Positions 19,176 through 28,433 of a stretch of DNA of 64,000 bases are shown piece by piece. The position numbers and the translations under genes were made by a program. Under the pieces are notes generated by a model. It was not told the DNA's origin, did not search any database, and saw nothing but the letters and a program-made list of their open reading frames with translations. How positions within the stretch are numbered: the first letter of the stretch is position 1; each line of letters begins with the position of its first letter. Source of the stretch: Variovorax boronicumulans (GTDB lineage Bacteria; Pseudomonadota; Gammaproteobacteria; Burkholderiales; Burkholderiaceae_C); NCBI RefSeq assembly GCF_029892485.1, contig NZ_JARXVG010000002.1, positions 1-64,000 of the forward strand, written 5' to 3'.

Positions 19176-20729
19176 ATGAAGCAATCTTCTTCCTCCCTGC
19201 GATGGGCATCCGCACTGCTGGGCCTGGCGGCACTGGCTGCATCGGGCACGGCACTGGCCTCCAAAGACGTGGTGCTGTCCATCGGCTACCAGCCGGAAAC
19301 GCTGGACCCGTACAACACCAACACCACCATCACCACGGCGGTCACCAAGTCCTTCTACGAAGGCCTGTTCCAGTTCGACAAGGACCTGAAGGTGCAGAAC
19401 GTGCTCGCCGAGAGCTACGAGGTGTCGAAGGACGGCCTGGTCTACACCATCAAGCTGCGCAGCGGCGTCAAGTTCCATGACGGCACGGACTTCAACGCCG
19501 AAGCCGTGAAGTTCACGCTGGACCGCGTGCTGAACCAGGACAACAAGCTGCTGCGCTACACGCAGTTCAACCGGGTGGGCAAGGTCGAGGCCGTCAATCC
19601 GACGACCGTGCGCATCACGCTCAAGGAGCCCTTCGGCCCCTTCATCAATTCGCTGGCCCATGCCTCGGCCGCGATGATCTCGCCCACGGCGCTCAAGAAG
19701 TGGGGCAACAAGGACATCGGCTTCCATCCCGTGGGCACCGGCCCCTTCGAATTCGTCGAATGGAAGCAGACCGAAGCAGTCAAGGGCAAGAAGTTCGACG
19801 GCTACTGGAAGAAGGGCTATCCGAAGATCGACAACATCTCGTGGAAGCCGGTGCTCGAGAACAACACGCGCGCCGCGATGCTGCAGACCGGCGAAGCCGA
19901 CTTCGCGTTCCCCATTCCCTACGAGCAGGCCGAGCTGCTCAAGAAGAGCGACAAGCTCGAAGTGGTGGCCACGCCCTCGATCATCACGCGCTTCCTGAGC
20001 TTCAACGTGCTGCAGAAGCCCTACGACAACCCGAAGGTGCGCGAAGCCATCGGCTACGCCATCAACAAGGAAGCGCTCTCCAAGGTGGCCTTCGGTGGCT
20101 ACGCCTTCCCGGCGCAGGGCTTCGTGCCGCAAGGCGTGAAGTTCGCCGAGAAGATGGCGCCCATTCCCTACGACGTGAAGAAGGCCAAGCAGCTGCTGAC
20201 GGAAGCAGGCTTCCCGAACGGCTTCGAGTCGGTGCTCTGGAGCCACTACAACAACACGACCTCGCAGAAGCTGATCCAGTTCGTGCAGCAACAGCTGGCG
20301 CAAGTGGGCATCAAGCTGCAGGTGCAGGCGCTCGAAGTGGGCCAACGCAACGAGTGGGTGGAAACCTGGGCCGACCCGGCCACCGCCAAGGTCCGCATGT
20401 ACTACGCAGGCTGGTCGTCTTCCACCGGTGAAGCCGACTGGGCGCTGCGCCCGCTGTTCGCCTCGGAAGCCTGGCCGCCGAAGCTGGCCAACTACGCGTA
20501 CTACAAGAACGAGCTGGTCGACGGCAACATCGCCAAGGCGCTGGTCACGGTGGACGACAAAGAGAAGGCCGCGCTCTACAAGGCCGCGCAGGAACAGCTC
20601 GCCAAGGACTTGCCGCGCATTCCGCTGGTCACCGAGCAGAACCTCTCGGCCCACGCCAAGCGCCTGTCCGGCGTGTTCGTGATGCCCGACGGCAACATCA
20701 ACGTCGACGCCATCGCTGTCTCCAATTGA
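19176..20729 (+). CDS. gsiB: GsiB-like periplasmic peptide-binding protein
   Basis: Family 5 solute-binding protein of 517 aa. A signal peptide (about residues 1-26, ending ALAS) is followed by LSIGYQPETLDPYNTN, LAESYEVSKDGLVYTIKLR, GTGPFEFVEWK and VREAIGYAINKEAL. It binds glutathione-like or other short peptides and hands them to GsiC/GsiD. The ribosome site CTGGAG lies about 10 nt upstream of the ATG. A strong hairpin follows the gene, which could set a higher level for the binding protein than for the permeases. Confidence 0.92.
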   Translation: MKQSSSSLRWASALLGLAALAASGTALASKDVVLSIGYQPETLDPYNTNTTITTAVTKSFYEGLFQFDKDLKVQNVLAESYEVSKDGLVYTIKLRSGVKFHDGTDFNAEAVKFTLDRVLNQDNKLLRYTQFNRVGKVEAVNPTTVRITLKEPFGPFINSLAHASAAMISPTALKKWGNKDIGFHPVGTGPFEFVEWKQTEAVKGKKFDGYWKKGYPKIDNISWKPVLENNTRAAMLQTGEADFAFPIPYEQAELLKKSDKLEVVATPSIITRFLSFNVLQKPYDNPKVREAIGYAINKEALSKVAFGGYAFPAQGFVPQGVKFAEKMAPIPYDVKKAKQLLTEAGFPNGFESVLWSHYNNTTSQKLIQFVQQQLAQVGIKLQVQALEVGQRNEWVETWADPATAKVRMYYAGWSSSTGEADWALRPLFASEAWPPKLANYAYYKNELVDGNIAKALVTVDDKEKAALYKAAQEQLAKDLPRIPLVTEQNLSAHAKRLSGVFVMPDGNINVDAIAVSN

Positions 20730-20742
20730 GGAACTGACCAAC

Positions 20743-20807
20743 AACCGTTCGGGCCGAGCCGGTCGAAGCCTTGCGCAGTGCTTCGACCGGCTCGGCATGA
20801 ACGGGTT
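20743..20807. repeat. REP-like palindromic element between gsiB and gsiC
   Basis: Near-perfect inverted repeat of about 27 bp per arm; the inner 17 bp (GCCGAGCCGGTCGAAGC and its complement) are perfect, with a 10-nt loop. The GTTCGGGC...GGTCGAAGC core resembles the dispersed TTCGAC/GAACGG palindromes common in proteobacterial genomes. Inside this operon it can stabilise the gsiB mRNA end or reduce read-through. Confidence 0.75.
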
Positions 20808-20824
20808 GGCGCCCTTTGCATCCC

Positions 20825-21745
20825 ATGCTGAATTACTTTCTCAAACGCCTGTTGGGCCTGATCCCGACGCTGCTCATCGTGGCTGTGCTGGTGTTCCTGT
20901 TCGTCCACATGCTGCCTGGCGACCCGGCGCGTCTTGCCGCCGGCCAGGAGGCCGACGAGCAGACCGTGGCGATGGTGCGCCAGGAGCTGGGCCTCGACAG
21001 GCCTCTGCCGCAACAGTTCGTGAGCTTCTTCGGCCACATGCTGCAAGGCGACTTCGGCACCTCGATCCGCACGCGGCGTCCGGTGTCGGTGGAGATCGGC
21101 GAGCGCTTCTTCCCGACGGTGATGCTGACCATCACCAGCATGGTGTGGGCGGTGATCTTCGGCATGGGCATCGGCATCGTCTCGGCCGTCTACCGCAACA
21201 AGTGGCCCGACCGGCTGGGCATGACGCTCGCGGTGTCGGGCATTTCATTTCCAGCGTTCGCGCTCGGCATGCTGTTGATGCAGATCTTTTCCGTCGGTCT
21301 CGGCTGGCTGCCCACCGTGGGCGCCGACAGCTGGAAGCACTACATCCTGCCCTCGATCACGCTGGGCGCAGCCGTGGCGGCCGTGATGGCGCGCTTCACG
21401 CGGGCGTCGTTCGTCGAGGTGATCCAGGAAGATTTCGTGCGCACCGCGCGCGCCAAGGGCGTGCGCGAGCGCAGCGTGATCTTCAAGCATTGCCTGCGCA
21501 ATGCGCTGATTCCCGTCGTCACGATGATGGGCCTGCAGTTCGGCTTCCTGCTGGGTGGCTCCATCGTGGTGGAAGCGGTCTTCAACTGGCCGGGCCTGGG
21601 CCGGCTGCTGGTGGATTCGGTGCAGATGCGCGACTACCCCGTCATCCAGACGCTGGTGCTGCTGTTCTCGCTCGAATTCATTCTGATCAACCTGGTGGTG
21701 GATGTGCTGTATGGCTACATCAACCCGACCATTCGCTACAAGTGA
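20825..21745 (+). CDS. gsiC: peptide ABC transporter permease GsiC
   Basis: Permease of 306 aa, the same length as E. coli GsiC, with six expected membrane helices. It starts [19 protein letters not shown] and carries the binding-protein-dependent transport (EAA) loop around [22 protein letters not shown], written here in part only, and ends [11 protein letters not shown]. The ATG at 20825 is preferred over an in-frame TTG nine bases upstream. It pairs with GsiD, whose gene follows after 10 bp. Confidence 0.94.
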   Translation: MLNYFLKRLLGLIPTLLIVAVLVFLFVHMLPGDPARLAAGQEADEQTVAMVRQELGLDRPLPQQFVSFFGHMLQGDFGTSIRTRRPVSVEIGERFFPTVMLTITSMVWAVIFGMGIGIVSAVYRNKWPDRLGMTLAVSGISFPAFALGMLLMQIFSVGLGWLPTVGADSWKHYILPSITLGAAVAAVMARFTRASFVEVIQEDFVRTARAKGVRERSVIFKHCLRNALIPVVTMMGLQFGFLLGGSIVVEAVFNWPGLGRLLVDSVQMRDYPVIQTLVLLFSLEFILINLVVDVLYGYINPTIRYK

Positions 21746-21755
21746 GGCAGCCGAC

Positions 21756-22676
21756 ATGACGCAAGCTTCCGGCGTGCCTGCCGAAACCATCGACCCGCCC
21801 GTGGCGGCGATTCAAACCGCGGGCAAGGTCCGCACGCCTTGGGACGAGTGCTGGCGCCGCTTCAAGAAGCAGCCGGTGGGCATCGTGGCTGCGGCCTTCG
21901 TGCTTCTGCTGGTGCTGGTGGCGGTGTTCGCACCGTGGATCGTGCCCTTCGACGCAGAGAATTTCTTCGACTACGACATGCTCAACAGCGGGCCGACGGC
22001 CACGCACTGGTTCGGCGTCGATCCGCTGGGCCGCGACATCTTCAGCCGCATCCTGATGGGTGCGCGCATCTCGCTGGCGGCCGGCTTTCTTTCGGTGCTG
22101 GTGGGCGGCTTCATCGGCACGGCACTCGGCCTGCTGGCGGGCTACTACGAAGGTTGGTGGGACCGCATCGTGATGCGCATCTCGGACGTGCTGTTCGCCT
22201 TCCCCGGCATCCTGCTGGCGCTGGGCGTGGTCGCCATCCTCGGCAGCAGCATGACCAACGTGGTGGTGGCGGTGTCGGTGTTCAGCGTGCCGGCCTTCGC
22301 GCGCCTGGTGCGCGGCAACACGCTGGTGCTCAAGCAGCAGACCTACATCGAGGCCGAGCGCAGCATCGGCGCATCGGACTGGACCATCATCGTGCGGCAC
22401 ATCCTGCCGGGCACGATCTCCTCCATCGTCGTGTACTTCTCGATGCGCGTGGGCACCTCGATCATCACGGCCGCCAGCCTGTCGTTCCTCGGCATGGGCG
22501 CGCAGCCGCCGACGCCCGAATGGGGTGCGATGCTGAACGAGGCACGCGCCGACATGGTGAATGCGCCGCACGTGGCGCTGTTCCCGAGCCTCGCCATCTT
22601 CTTCACCGTTCTCGCCTTCAACCTGCTGGGCGATGCATTGCGCGATGCGCTCGATCCGAAGATCGACCGCGAGTAA
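21756..22676 (+). CDS. gsiD: peptide ABC transporter permease GsiD
   Basis: Permease of 306 aa of the OppC type. The N-terminal cytoplasmic tail has [14 protein letters not shown], typical of GsiD/DppC, followed by a first helix, then [19 protein letters not shown], and the EAA loop near [19 protein letters not shown]. It ends [12 protein letters not shown]. With GsiC it forms the membrane channel. The start ATG gives [10 protein letters not shown]. Confidence 0.94.
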   Translation: MTQASGVPAETIDPPVAAIQTAGKVRTPWDECWRRFKKQPVGIVAAAFVLLLVLVAVFAPWIVPFDAENFFDYDMLNSGPTATHWFGVDPLGRDIFSRILMGARISLAAGFLSVLVGGFIGTALGLLAGYYEGWWDRIVMRISDVLFAFPGILLALGVVAILGSSMTNVVVAVSVFSVPAFARLVRGNTLVLKQQTYIEAERSIGASDWTIIVRHILPGTISSIVVYFSMRVGTSIITAASLSFLGMGAQPPTPEWGAMLNEARADMVNAPHVALFPSLAIFFTVLAFNLLGDALRDALDPKIDRE

Positions 22677-22686
22677 CCGGTTTTTC

Positions 22687-23763
22687 ATGGCATCGACGAA
22701 CACCCTGCCCTACATCGGCACCCTGCTCCAGGGCCCGCGCAACGCCATCACCGACGTCGAAGGCGTCACGGTCGGCCACCGGACGCTGGACGACGGCCCC
22801 GTGCAAACGGGCGTGACGGTGATCCGTCCACACGCGAGGGACCCGTTCCGCGACAAGGTGCCGGCCGCGGCCGTGGTGATCAACGGCTTCGGCAAGAGCG
22901 TCGGACTGGTTCAGCTCGAAGAGCTCGGCGTGCTGGAGACGCCCATCGCGCTGACCAACACCTTTTCGGTCGGCACGGTGGCGACGGCGCAGATCCGGCA
23001 TTGCCTCGCGTCCAACCCCGAGAGCGGCCGGTCGCTACCGACGGTGAATCCGCTGGTGTTCGAGTGCAACGACGGCTTTCTCAACGACATCCAGCGGCTG
23101 GCGGTGACGGAGGCCGACTACCTGGGTGCGCTCGAGAACGCCGGCGCCGATTTCGCGCAAGGCTCGGTCGGCGCGGGGCGCGGCATGTCGAGCTTCCAGT
23201 TCAAGGGCGGCATCGGCAGTGCCTCGCGGCGGGTGTCGTCGCCTTGCGGCGAGGTGCATACGGTGGGCACGCTGGTGCTGGCGAACTACGGGCGCCAGCC
23301 GCAGCTGGTGCTGGCCGGACACGCGGTCGGCGAGCGGCTGGCCGCGCAGAACACACCCGAATGCAGGGAGCCCGAGAAGGGCTCGATCATCATCGTCGTC
23401 GCCACCGATGCGCCGCTCGATGCGCGTCAGCTTCGCCGCCTGGCGCTGCGCGCAGGCGCGGGTTTGGCGCGCACCGGCTCGGTCTTCGGCCATGGCAGCG
23501 GCGACATCGTGCTGGCCTTCTCCACCGCCTACACCGTGCCCGACCGCGTCGACCGCCCGATGCCGACCATCGCGATGGTGCACGACGGGCTGCTCGACGG
23601 TTTGTTCCAGGCCGCGGCCGACAGCACCGAGCAGGCGATTCTTCATGCGCTCTGGCGCGCCACGGCCGTGACGGGCCGCGACGGCAATCATCGGGCGGCT
23701 TTGTCCGAGGTGCTGCCGCCTTCCACCCTTTCTTCTTTCGCGCAGTCGTGCGTCCTCCCATGA
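22687..23763 (+). CDS. P1 family peptidase (DmpA/L-aminopeptidase D-esterase type)
   Basis: Protein of 358 aa. N-terminal ITDVEGVTVGH, then GFGKSVGLVQLEELG, TNTFSVGTVATA and the autocleavage region FKGGIGSAS, where Ser178 after Gly is the likely nucleophile. It ends with AFSTAYTVP and a loop with EAI-type residues. DmpA enzymes are self-cleaving Ntn-like peptidases that release N-terminal L- or D-residues or beta-peptides. Located 10 bp after gsiD, it probably degrades peptides brought in by the transporter. Its stop overlaps the start of the M55 peptidase gene. Confidence 0.92.
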   Translation: MASTNTLPYIGTLLQGPRNAITDVEGVTVGHRTLDDGPVQTGVTVIRPHARDPFRDKVPAAAVVINGFGKSVGLVQLEELGVLETPIALTNTFSVGTVATAQIRHCLASNPESGRSLPTVNPLVFECNDGFLNDIQRLAVTEADYLGALENAGADFAQGSVGAGRGMSSFQFKGGIGSASRRVSSPCGEVHTVGTLVLANYGRQPQLVLAGHAVGERLAAQNTPECREPEKGSIIIVVATDAPLDARQLRRLALRAGAGLARTGSVFGHGSGDIVLAFSTAYTVPDRVDRPMPTIAMVHDGLLDGLFQAAADSTEQAILHALWRATAVTGRDGNHRAALSEVLPPSTLSSFAQSCVLP

Positions 23764-24581
23764 AAGTCCTGATCTCCACCGACATCGAAGGCGTTGCGGG
23801 CGTCTATCACCACGAGCAGACGCGGGCAGGCAACCCCGAGTACGAGCGCGCCCGCCTGCTGATGGCGCAGGAGGCCAACGCGGCGATTGCCGGCGCCTTC
23901 GATGCGGGCGCCACCGAGGTGCTGGTCAACGACTCGCACGGCGGCTTTCGCAACATGCCGCCCGATGTGCTCGATGCGCGTGCGCGTGTCGTGCAAGGCA
24001 AGCCGCGCTACCTGAGCATGGTGGCGGGCGTGGAGGAAGAAGGCGTGGAAGCGGTCTGCATGGTCGGCTACCACTCGCGTTCGCAGGGGCGCGGCATTCT
24101 TGCGCACACGATCAACAGCTTTGCATTTGCAAGCATCCGGCTCGGCGAGCATGAGTTGGGCGAGGCCGGGCTCTACGGGGCGCTGGCTGGCGAGTACGGC
24201 GTGCCGGTGGTGATGGGCAGTGGCGACGATGTGTTCATCGACGAGAACCGGGCGCTGTTTCCGCATGCGACCTTCGTGGAGACCAAGAAGGCGACGGGCT
24301 TCAACAGCGGCGTTTCGCTTTCGCCTGAGGCATCGCGCAGGGCGATCCGGGCCGGGGTGGCTGCAGCGTTGGCTGCGCGCGGCAATGCGAGTCCGCTGGT
24401 CTTCGAGGGGCCGCAGGTCGTTACCTTGCGCACCCAGTCGCCGATGATGGCTGATCTGTTCTGCCAGTGGCCTATGTTCGAGCGGGTTGATGGCGTCACT
24501 CTGCGCTTCACTGCCGATACGGTGGAGGCGGCTGTGCGGATGTTGAACTGCTGTTCGGCTATGTCTTCCATGTTGCGTTGA
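23760..24581 (+). CDS. M55 family D-aminopeptidase (DppA-like)
   Basis: Zinc peptidase of 273 aa. Expected metal and active-site residues are all visible: Asp8 and Glu10 in STDIEG, His60 in NDSHGG, His105 in GYHS and Glu135 in LGEAGL. DppA of Bacillus removes D-amino acids from the N-terminus of peptides. It overlaps the P1 peptidase gene by ATGA, so the two peptidases are coupled and end the iaaA-gsi operon. Together they suggest use of peptides with D-, beta- or isoaspartyl bonds, such as cell-wall fragments. Confidence 0.93.
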   Translation: MKVLISTDIEGVAGVYHHEQTRAGNPEYERARLLMAQEANAAIAGAFDAGATEVLVNDSHGGFRNMPPDVLDARARVVQGKPRYLSMVAGVEEEGVEAVCMVGYHSRSQGRGILAHTINSFAFASIRLGEHELGEAGLYGALAGEYGVPVVMGSGDDVFIDENRALFPHATFVETKKATGFNSGVSLSPEASRRAIRAGVAAALAARGNASPLVFEGPQVVTLRTQSPMMADLFCQWPMFERVDGVTLRFTADTVEAAVRMLNCCSAMSSMLR

Positions 24582-24596
24582 GCTTTTCTTTTTGAG

Positions 24597-25295
24597 TTCC
24601 GAGGCCGGGTCTCGCCCCGGCAGGCGACCTACTTTTCTTTGCTTCGCCAAAGAAAGGTAGGCAAAAGAAAGGCGACCCTGCTGTCTGCGTCCCTCCGCTT
24701 CGCTTCGGGCAACCTGCGGTGCTCACGTTTCGCGGGGTCTCGCCCAAACTCACTGCGCTCAAACAAGGGCGAGCCCTGATCCGCGAAACGCTCCGCTCCT
24801 CGGCGCATACAGAAGGGCTTGGGGACCGACGCGCCATCGCTGCGCTCGGCGCTCGACGCAATGCGGGCCATCGCTTTGCTCGGCCCGTATTACTCCCTCT
24901 CCCCTCGGGGAGAGGGTTGGGGTGAGGGTCAGCGGCGTAGCTATCGAGCGCTCTGCCTGCCCCCATCCCAGCCTTCCCCCAGAGGGGGAAGGAGCAAGTC
25001 CAGCGGCCGAGCGCAGCGAAGGCTCGGCTGAAACCAGAGGCCGAGCGCAGCAAAGGCCCGTGTGGTCTCCACCCCTCTGGCTGCGCCGAGGAGCGCAGCG
25101 TTTCGCGGATCAGGGCTCGCAGCTGTCTGAGCCGAAGGCGAGTTCTGCGAGACCCCGCGAAACGCGAGCACCGCAGGTTGCCCCGTAGCGCAGCGAAGGG
25201 GTCGCAGACAGTGGGGTCGCCTTTCTTTTGCCTACCTTTCTTTGGCGAAGCAAAGAAAAGTAGGTCGCCCGCCGGGGCGAGTCCCGGCCTCGGAA
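24597..25295. repeat. 0.7 kb nested inverted-repeat element (non-coding)
   Basis: Outer arms of about 147 bp (24597-24743 and 25147-25295) are imperfect inverted copies, each holding the segment CTACTTTTCTTTGCTTCGCC and its complement. A second pair (24771-24807 with 25082-25119) is nested inside. Between them are two compact hairpins, CCCTCTCCCC/GGGGAGAGGG (24895-24916) and CCTTCCCCC/GGGGGAAGG (24972-24992). Open frames through it are by-products of the symmetry. It separates the convergent end of the peptidase operon from the sulfate cluster. I know such arms as dispersed intergenic repeats in Comamonadaceae; no transposase is present. Confidence 0.75.
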
Positions 25296-25580
25296 AGAAA
25301 ACCAGGCCAATTGCCTCAAAAGAACCCAGAGCCCAACACCCGCCCACCAATTCCTAGAATCCCAGGTCCGGCGACCATTTCCCACCCGCCGGCCTTATCC
25401 AGAATAAGCATCCAACCGCCCGCAAACCCGCATGGCCATTGATGAATTAGCTTATCCGCATAAAGCGCGAACCAAAAAATAGTTTGCTTCCATAAGGCCC
25501 GCTTTCAGAATCTCGGCTTCTTGCTGGGGCGCCCCGTTTCACGTTCGGCACCGCACTTCCTCAAGACACACACACGCACG
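25296..25580 (+). promoter_or_regulatory. control region upstream of the sulfate assimilation operon
   Basis: A 285-bp gap, AT-rich towards its end. It contains three related elements: CTTAT-N5-ATAAG (25394-25408), CTTAT-N4-ATAAAG (25451-25465) and CTTCCATAAG (25487-25496). Such repeated half-sites suit a CysB-type LysR regulator, but the assignment rests on position and repetition only. No exact promoter is claimed. Confidence 0.4.
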
Positions 25581-27359
25581 ATGTACCAATACACAGAATT
25601 CGATCGCCAGTTCGTCCACCAACGGGCCGCCCAGTTCAGAGACCAGCTGGAGCGCTGGCAGAAGGGCAAGTTGCCCGAAGACGAGTTCCGCCCCTTGCGC
25701 CTGCAGAACGGCTGGTATGTGCAGCGCTACGCGCCCATGCTGCGCGTGGCCGTGCCCTACGGCGAGCTGTCGAGCCGCCAGATCCGTGTGCTGGCCCGCA
25801 TCGCTCGCGAATACGACGAGCCGGAAGCCGAGGTCTACCGGAAGGCACTCGAAATCCAGGGCGGCATGGGCAGCCACAAGCTCCCGACCCACTACGCCCA
25901 CTTCTCGACACGCCAGAACGTCCAGTACAACTGGATTCCGCTGTCCAAGTCGGCCGACGTGATGGACCTGTTGGCTTCGGTCGACATGCACGGCATCCAG
26001 ACCAGCGGCAACTGCATCCGCAACATCACGAGCGACGAGCGCGCCGGCATCGCCGTCGACGAAATTGCCGATCCGCGTCCGTTCGCCGAAATCATGCGCC
26101 AGTGGAGCACGCTGCACCCCGAGTTCGCCTTCCTGCCGCGCAAGTTCAAGATCGCCATCACCGGCGCCACCGAAGACCGCGCCGCCACCGGCTGGCACGA
26201 CGTGGGCCTGCATGTGGTGAAGAACGAAGCCGGCGAGATCGGCTTTCGCGTGCAGGTGGGCGGCGGCATGGGCCGCACCCCCATCATCGGCACGGTGCTG
26301 CGCGAGTTCCTGCCGTGGCAGCAGATCATGAATTACCTCGAAGCGGTGATCCGTGTCTACAACCGCTATGGCCGCCGCGACAACATCTACAAGGCGCGCA
26401 TCAAGATCCTGGTGAAGGCCGAAGGCCAGCGCTACATCGACGACGTCGAGGCCGAGTACAAGCAGATCCTCGAGCACGACGGCGCACCGCACACCATCAC
26501 GCAGGAAGAGTACGACCGCGTGGCCGCCTCCTTCGTGCCGCCGACGCTGGCCACCCGCGTGCTGCAGAGCGCCGAGAAAACCGACGCCGAATTGCGCACC
26601 CAGGCCGCCGACGACGTGCAGTTCGCCCGCTGGCTCGCCCGCAACGTGGCGCCGCACAAGAACCCCGCGCTGCGCGCCGTCACGCTGTCGTTCAAGCGCC
26701 TGAAGCAGGCGCCCGGCGATGCCTCGGCCGACCAGCTCGACACGCTCGCCGAACTGGCCGACCGCTTCTCCGCCGGCGAAGCCCGCGTGACGCACGACCA
26801 GAACGTGGTGCTGCCCTGGGTGCACGCCGAAGATCTGCATGCGCTGTGGCTCGCAGCACGCGCCGCCGGTTTCGCCAGCGCCAACGTGCACCTCTTGACC
26901 GACATGATCGCCTGCCCCGGCGGCGATTTCTGCTCGCTGGCCAATGCGCGCTCCATCCCCATCGCCGAAGCGATCACCGAGCGTTACCAGGACCTCGACG
27001 AACTCGACGACCTGGGCGAGATCGACCTGCACATCAGCGGCTGCATCAACTCCTGCGGCCATCACCACAGCGGCCACATCGGCATCCTGGGCGTCGACAA
27101 GGACGGCAAGGAGTGGTACCAGGTGTCGCTGGGCGGCTCCGACGGTTCCGCGCTCAGCGGCGCGCCCGTGGCCGGCAAGGCCGTGGGCCCCTCGTTCTCG
27201 GCCGCCGAAGTGCCGGGTGTGATCGAGGCCGTGCTCACCACCTACCGCGACACGCGTTCGTCGGGTGAGACCTTCATCGACACATTGCGCCGCGTCGGAC
27301 CCGATCCGTTCAAGGCCGCGGCCAACGGTGCGCGATTCAAGGTGGAGGAAGCAGCATGA
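25581..27359 (+). CDS. cysI: assimilatory sulfite reductase, ferredoxin-type haemoprotein (nitrite/sulfite reductase family)
   Basis: Protein of 592 aa with two sulfite/nitrite reductase repeats. The [4Fe-4S]/siroheme ligands are in the second half: ACPGGDFCSLANARSIP and GCINSCGHHHSGHIG. It reduces sulfite to sulfide. No CysJ flavoprotein gene is nearby; a ferredoxin and a ferredoxin reductase end the cluster, so electrons probably come from ferredoxin. The ATG at 25581 gives MYQYTEFDRQF. It overlaps the following DUF934 gene. Confidence 0.94.
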   Translation: MYQYTEFDRQFVHQRAAQFRDQLERWQKGKLPEDEFRPLRLQNGWYVQRYAPMLRVAVPYGELSSRQIRVLARIAREYDEPEAEVYRKALEIQGGMGSHKLPTHYAHFSTRQNVQYNWIPLSKSADVMDLLASVDMHGIQTSGNCIRNITSDERAGIAVDEIADPRPFAEIMRQWSTLHPEFAFLPRKFKIAITGATEDRAATGWHDVGLHVVKNEAGEIGFRVQVGGGMGRTPIIGTVLREFLPWQQIMNYLEAVIRVYNRYGRRDNIYKARIKILVKAEGQRYIDDVEAEYKQILEHDGAPHTITQEEYDRVAASFVPPTLATRVLQSAEKTDAELRTQAADDVQFARWLARNVAPHKNPALRAVTLSFKRLKQAPGDASADQLDTLAELADRFSAGEARVTHDQNVVLPWVHAEDLHALWLAARAAGFASANVHLLTDMIACPGGDFCSLANARSIPIAEAITERYQDLDELDDLGEIDLHISGCINSCGHHHSGHIGILGVDKDGKEWYQVSLGGSDGSALSGAPVAGKAVGPSFSAAEVPGVIEAVLTTYRDTRSSGETFIDTLRRVGPDPFKAAANGARFKVEEAA

Positions 27360-27751
27360 ACCGGACTTTGAACATCCTCTCGGCCGAAGAACACATCGAC
27401 GACGGCGACCCGAAGGTCTTGCAACTGGCCAACGATGCCGACCCGCTCGCCATCGAGATGTGCCTGGCGGACATCGAGCGCATCGACCTCAACTTTCCGA
27501 AGTTCACCGACGGCCGCGCGTACAGCCAGGCCTTCCTGCTGCGCCGCCGCCTGGGCTTCACGGGCGACATCCGCGCCACGGGCGATGTGCTGATCGACCA
27601 GCTGGTGCAGATGGAACGCACCGGTTTCTCCAGCGCCGTGCTGAAGGAAGGCGTGGACGCCTCCGACGCGCAGCGCCAGTTCGACCGCTTCTCTGCCTTC
27701 TACCAAGGCGATGCGGTCAAGACCGCACCGCACTTCGTGGCCGGCAACTGA
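27356..27751 (+). CDS. DUF934 family protein, sulfite reductase partner
   Basis: Protein of 131 aa. It contains LAIEMCLADIERIDLNFPKFTDGRA (cited in part), RRRLGFTGDIRATGDVLIDQL and an acidic C-terminal half, the pattern of DUF934. The family is regularly encoded between cysI and cysH in beta- and gammaproteobacteria, and is thought to support sulfite reductase, but its biochemical role is not established. It overlaps cysI by ATGA and precedes cysH by 19 bp. Confidence 0.88.
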   Translation: MNRTLNILSAEEHIDDGDPKVLQLANDADPLAIEMCLADIERIDLNFPKFTDGRAYSQAFLLRRRLGFTGDIRATGDVLIDQLVQMERTGFSSAVLKEGVDASDAQRQFDRFSAFYQGDAVKTAPHFVAGN

Positions 27752-27770
27752 GACCGCATCGGAACCCGAC

Positions 27771-28391
27771 ATGAGCATTGACCTCGCACGCATCAACACC
27801 GACCTCGGCCGCAACGCCGAAGGCCTGGTGGACTGGGCGATCGGCCTGGGCCAGCCTTCGATCATCACCACCAACTTCCGCCCGTTCGAGGCGGTGATCC
27901 TGCACATGGTCACGCGCGCCAAGCGCGATGTGCCAGTGATCTGGATGGACAACGGCTACAACACCGAGGCCACCTACCGCTTTGCCGACGAGGTGACGAA
28001 GCAGTTGGGCCTGGACCTGCACATCTACCTGCCCCGCCGCTCGCGTGCGCACCGCGAAGCAGTGGAAGGCCCGACACCGGCGCTGGACGATCCGCGCCAC
28101 GCCGCCTTCACCGAAGAGGTGAAGCTGGAGCCTTTCGCCCGCGCGCTGCGCGAGACGGCGCCGAAGGTCTGGTTCACCGCGCTGCGGGCGACCGACACGG
28201 CGGTGCGCGCGCAGATGGACCCGGTCAGCGTCAATCCGGACGGCCTCATCAAGGTCGCGCCGCTGCTGCATTGGTCGTCCAAGGAGCTGTACGAGTACTG
28301 CACGGCGCATGGCCTCCCCAACAACTTCGACTACGTGGACCCGACCAAGGGCGAAGACAACCGCGAGTGCGGACTGCATATCGCGCACTGA
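27771..28391 (+). CDS. cysH: phosphoadenylyl/adenylyl-sulfate reductase family protein
   Basis: Protein of 206 aa. It has the PAPS-reductase fold marks TTNFRPFEAVILHMV and DNGYNTEATYRFADE and the catalytic C-terminal ECGLH with Cys200. It lacks the paired cysteines that hold the [4Fe-4S] cluster in APS reductases. The usual GLRREQS-type segment is replaced by TALRATDTAVRA. It is shorter than the usual 240 aa or so. The cluster has CysDN but no APS kinase in this window, so the substrate (APS or PAPS) is uncertain. Confidence 0.85.
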   Translation: MSIDLARINTDLGRNAEGLVDWAIGLGQPSIITTNFRPFEAVILHMVTRAKRDVPVIWMDNGYNTEATYRFADEVTKQLGLDLHIYLPRRSRAHREAVEGPTPALDDPRHAAFTEEVKLEPFARALRETAPKVWFTALRATDTAVRAQMDPVSVNPDGLIKVAPLLHWSSKELYEYCTAHGLPNNFDYVDPTKGEDNRECGLHIAH

Positions 28392-28433
28392 GCGCCAACG
28401 CCTCACCGATCCCCTGAATCCAGCCCCAACCCG

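Noticed and set aside
24559..25350. Open frames across the inverted-repeat region
   Set aside because: They follow the symmetry of the repeat, have low-complexity translations and start inside repeat arms.
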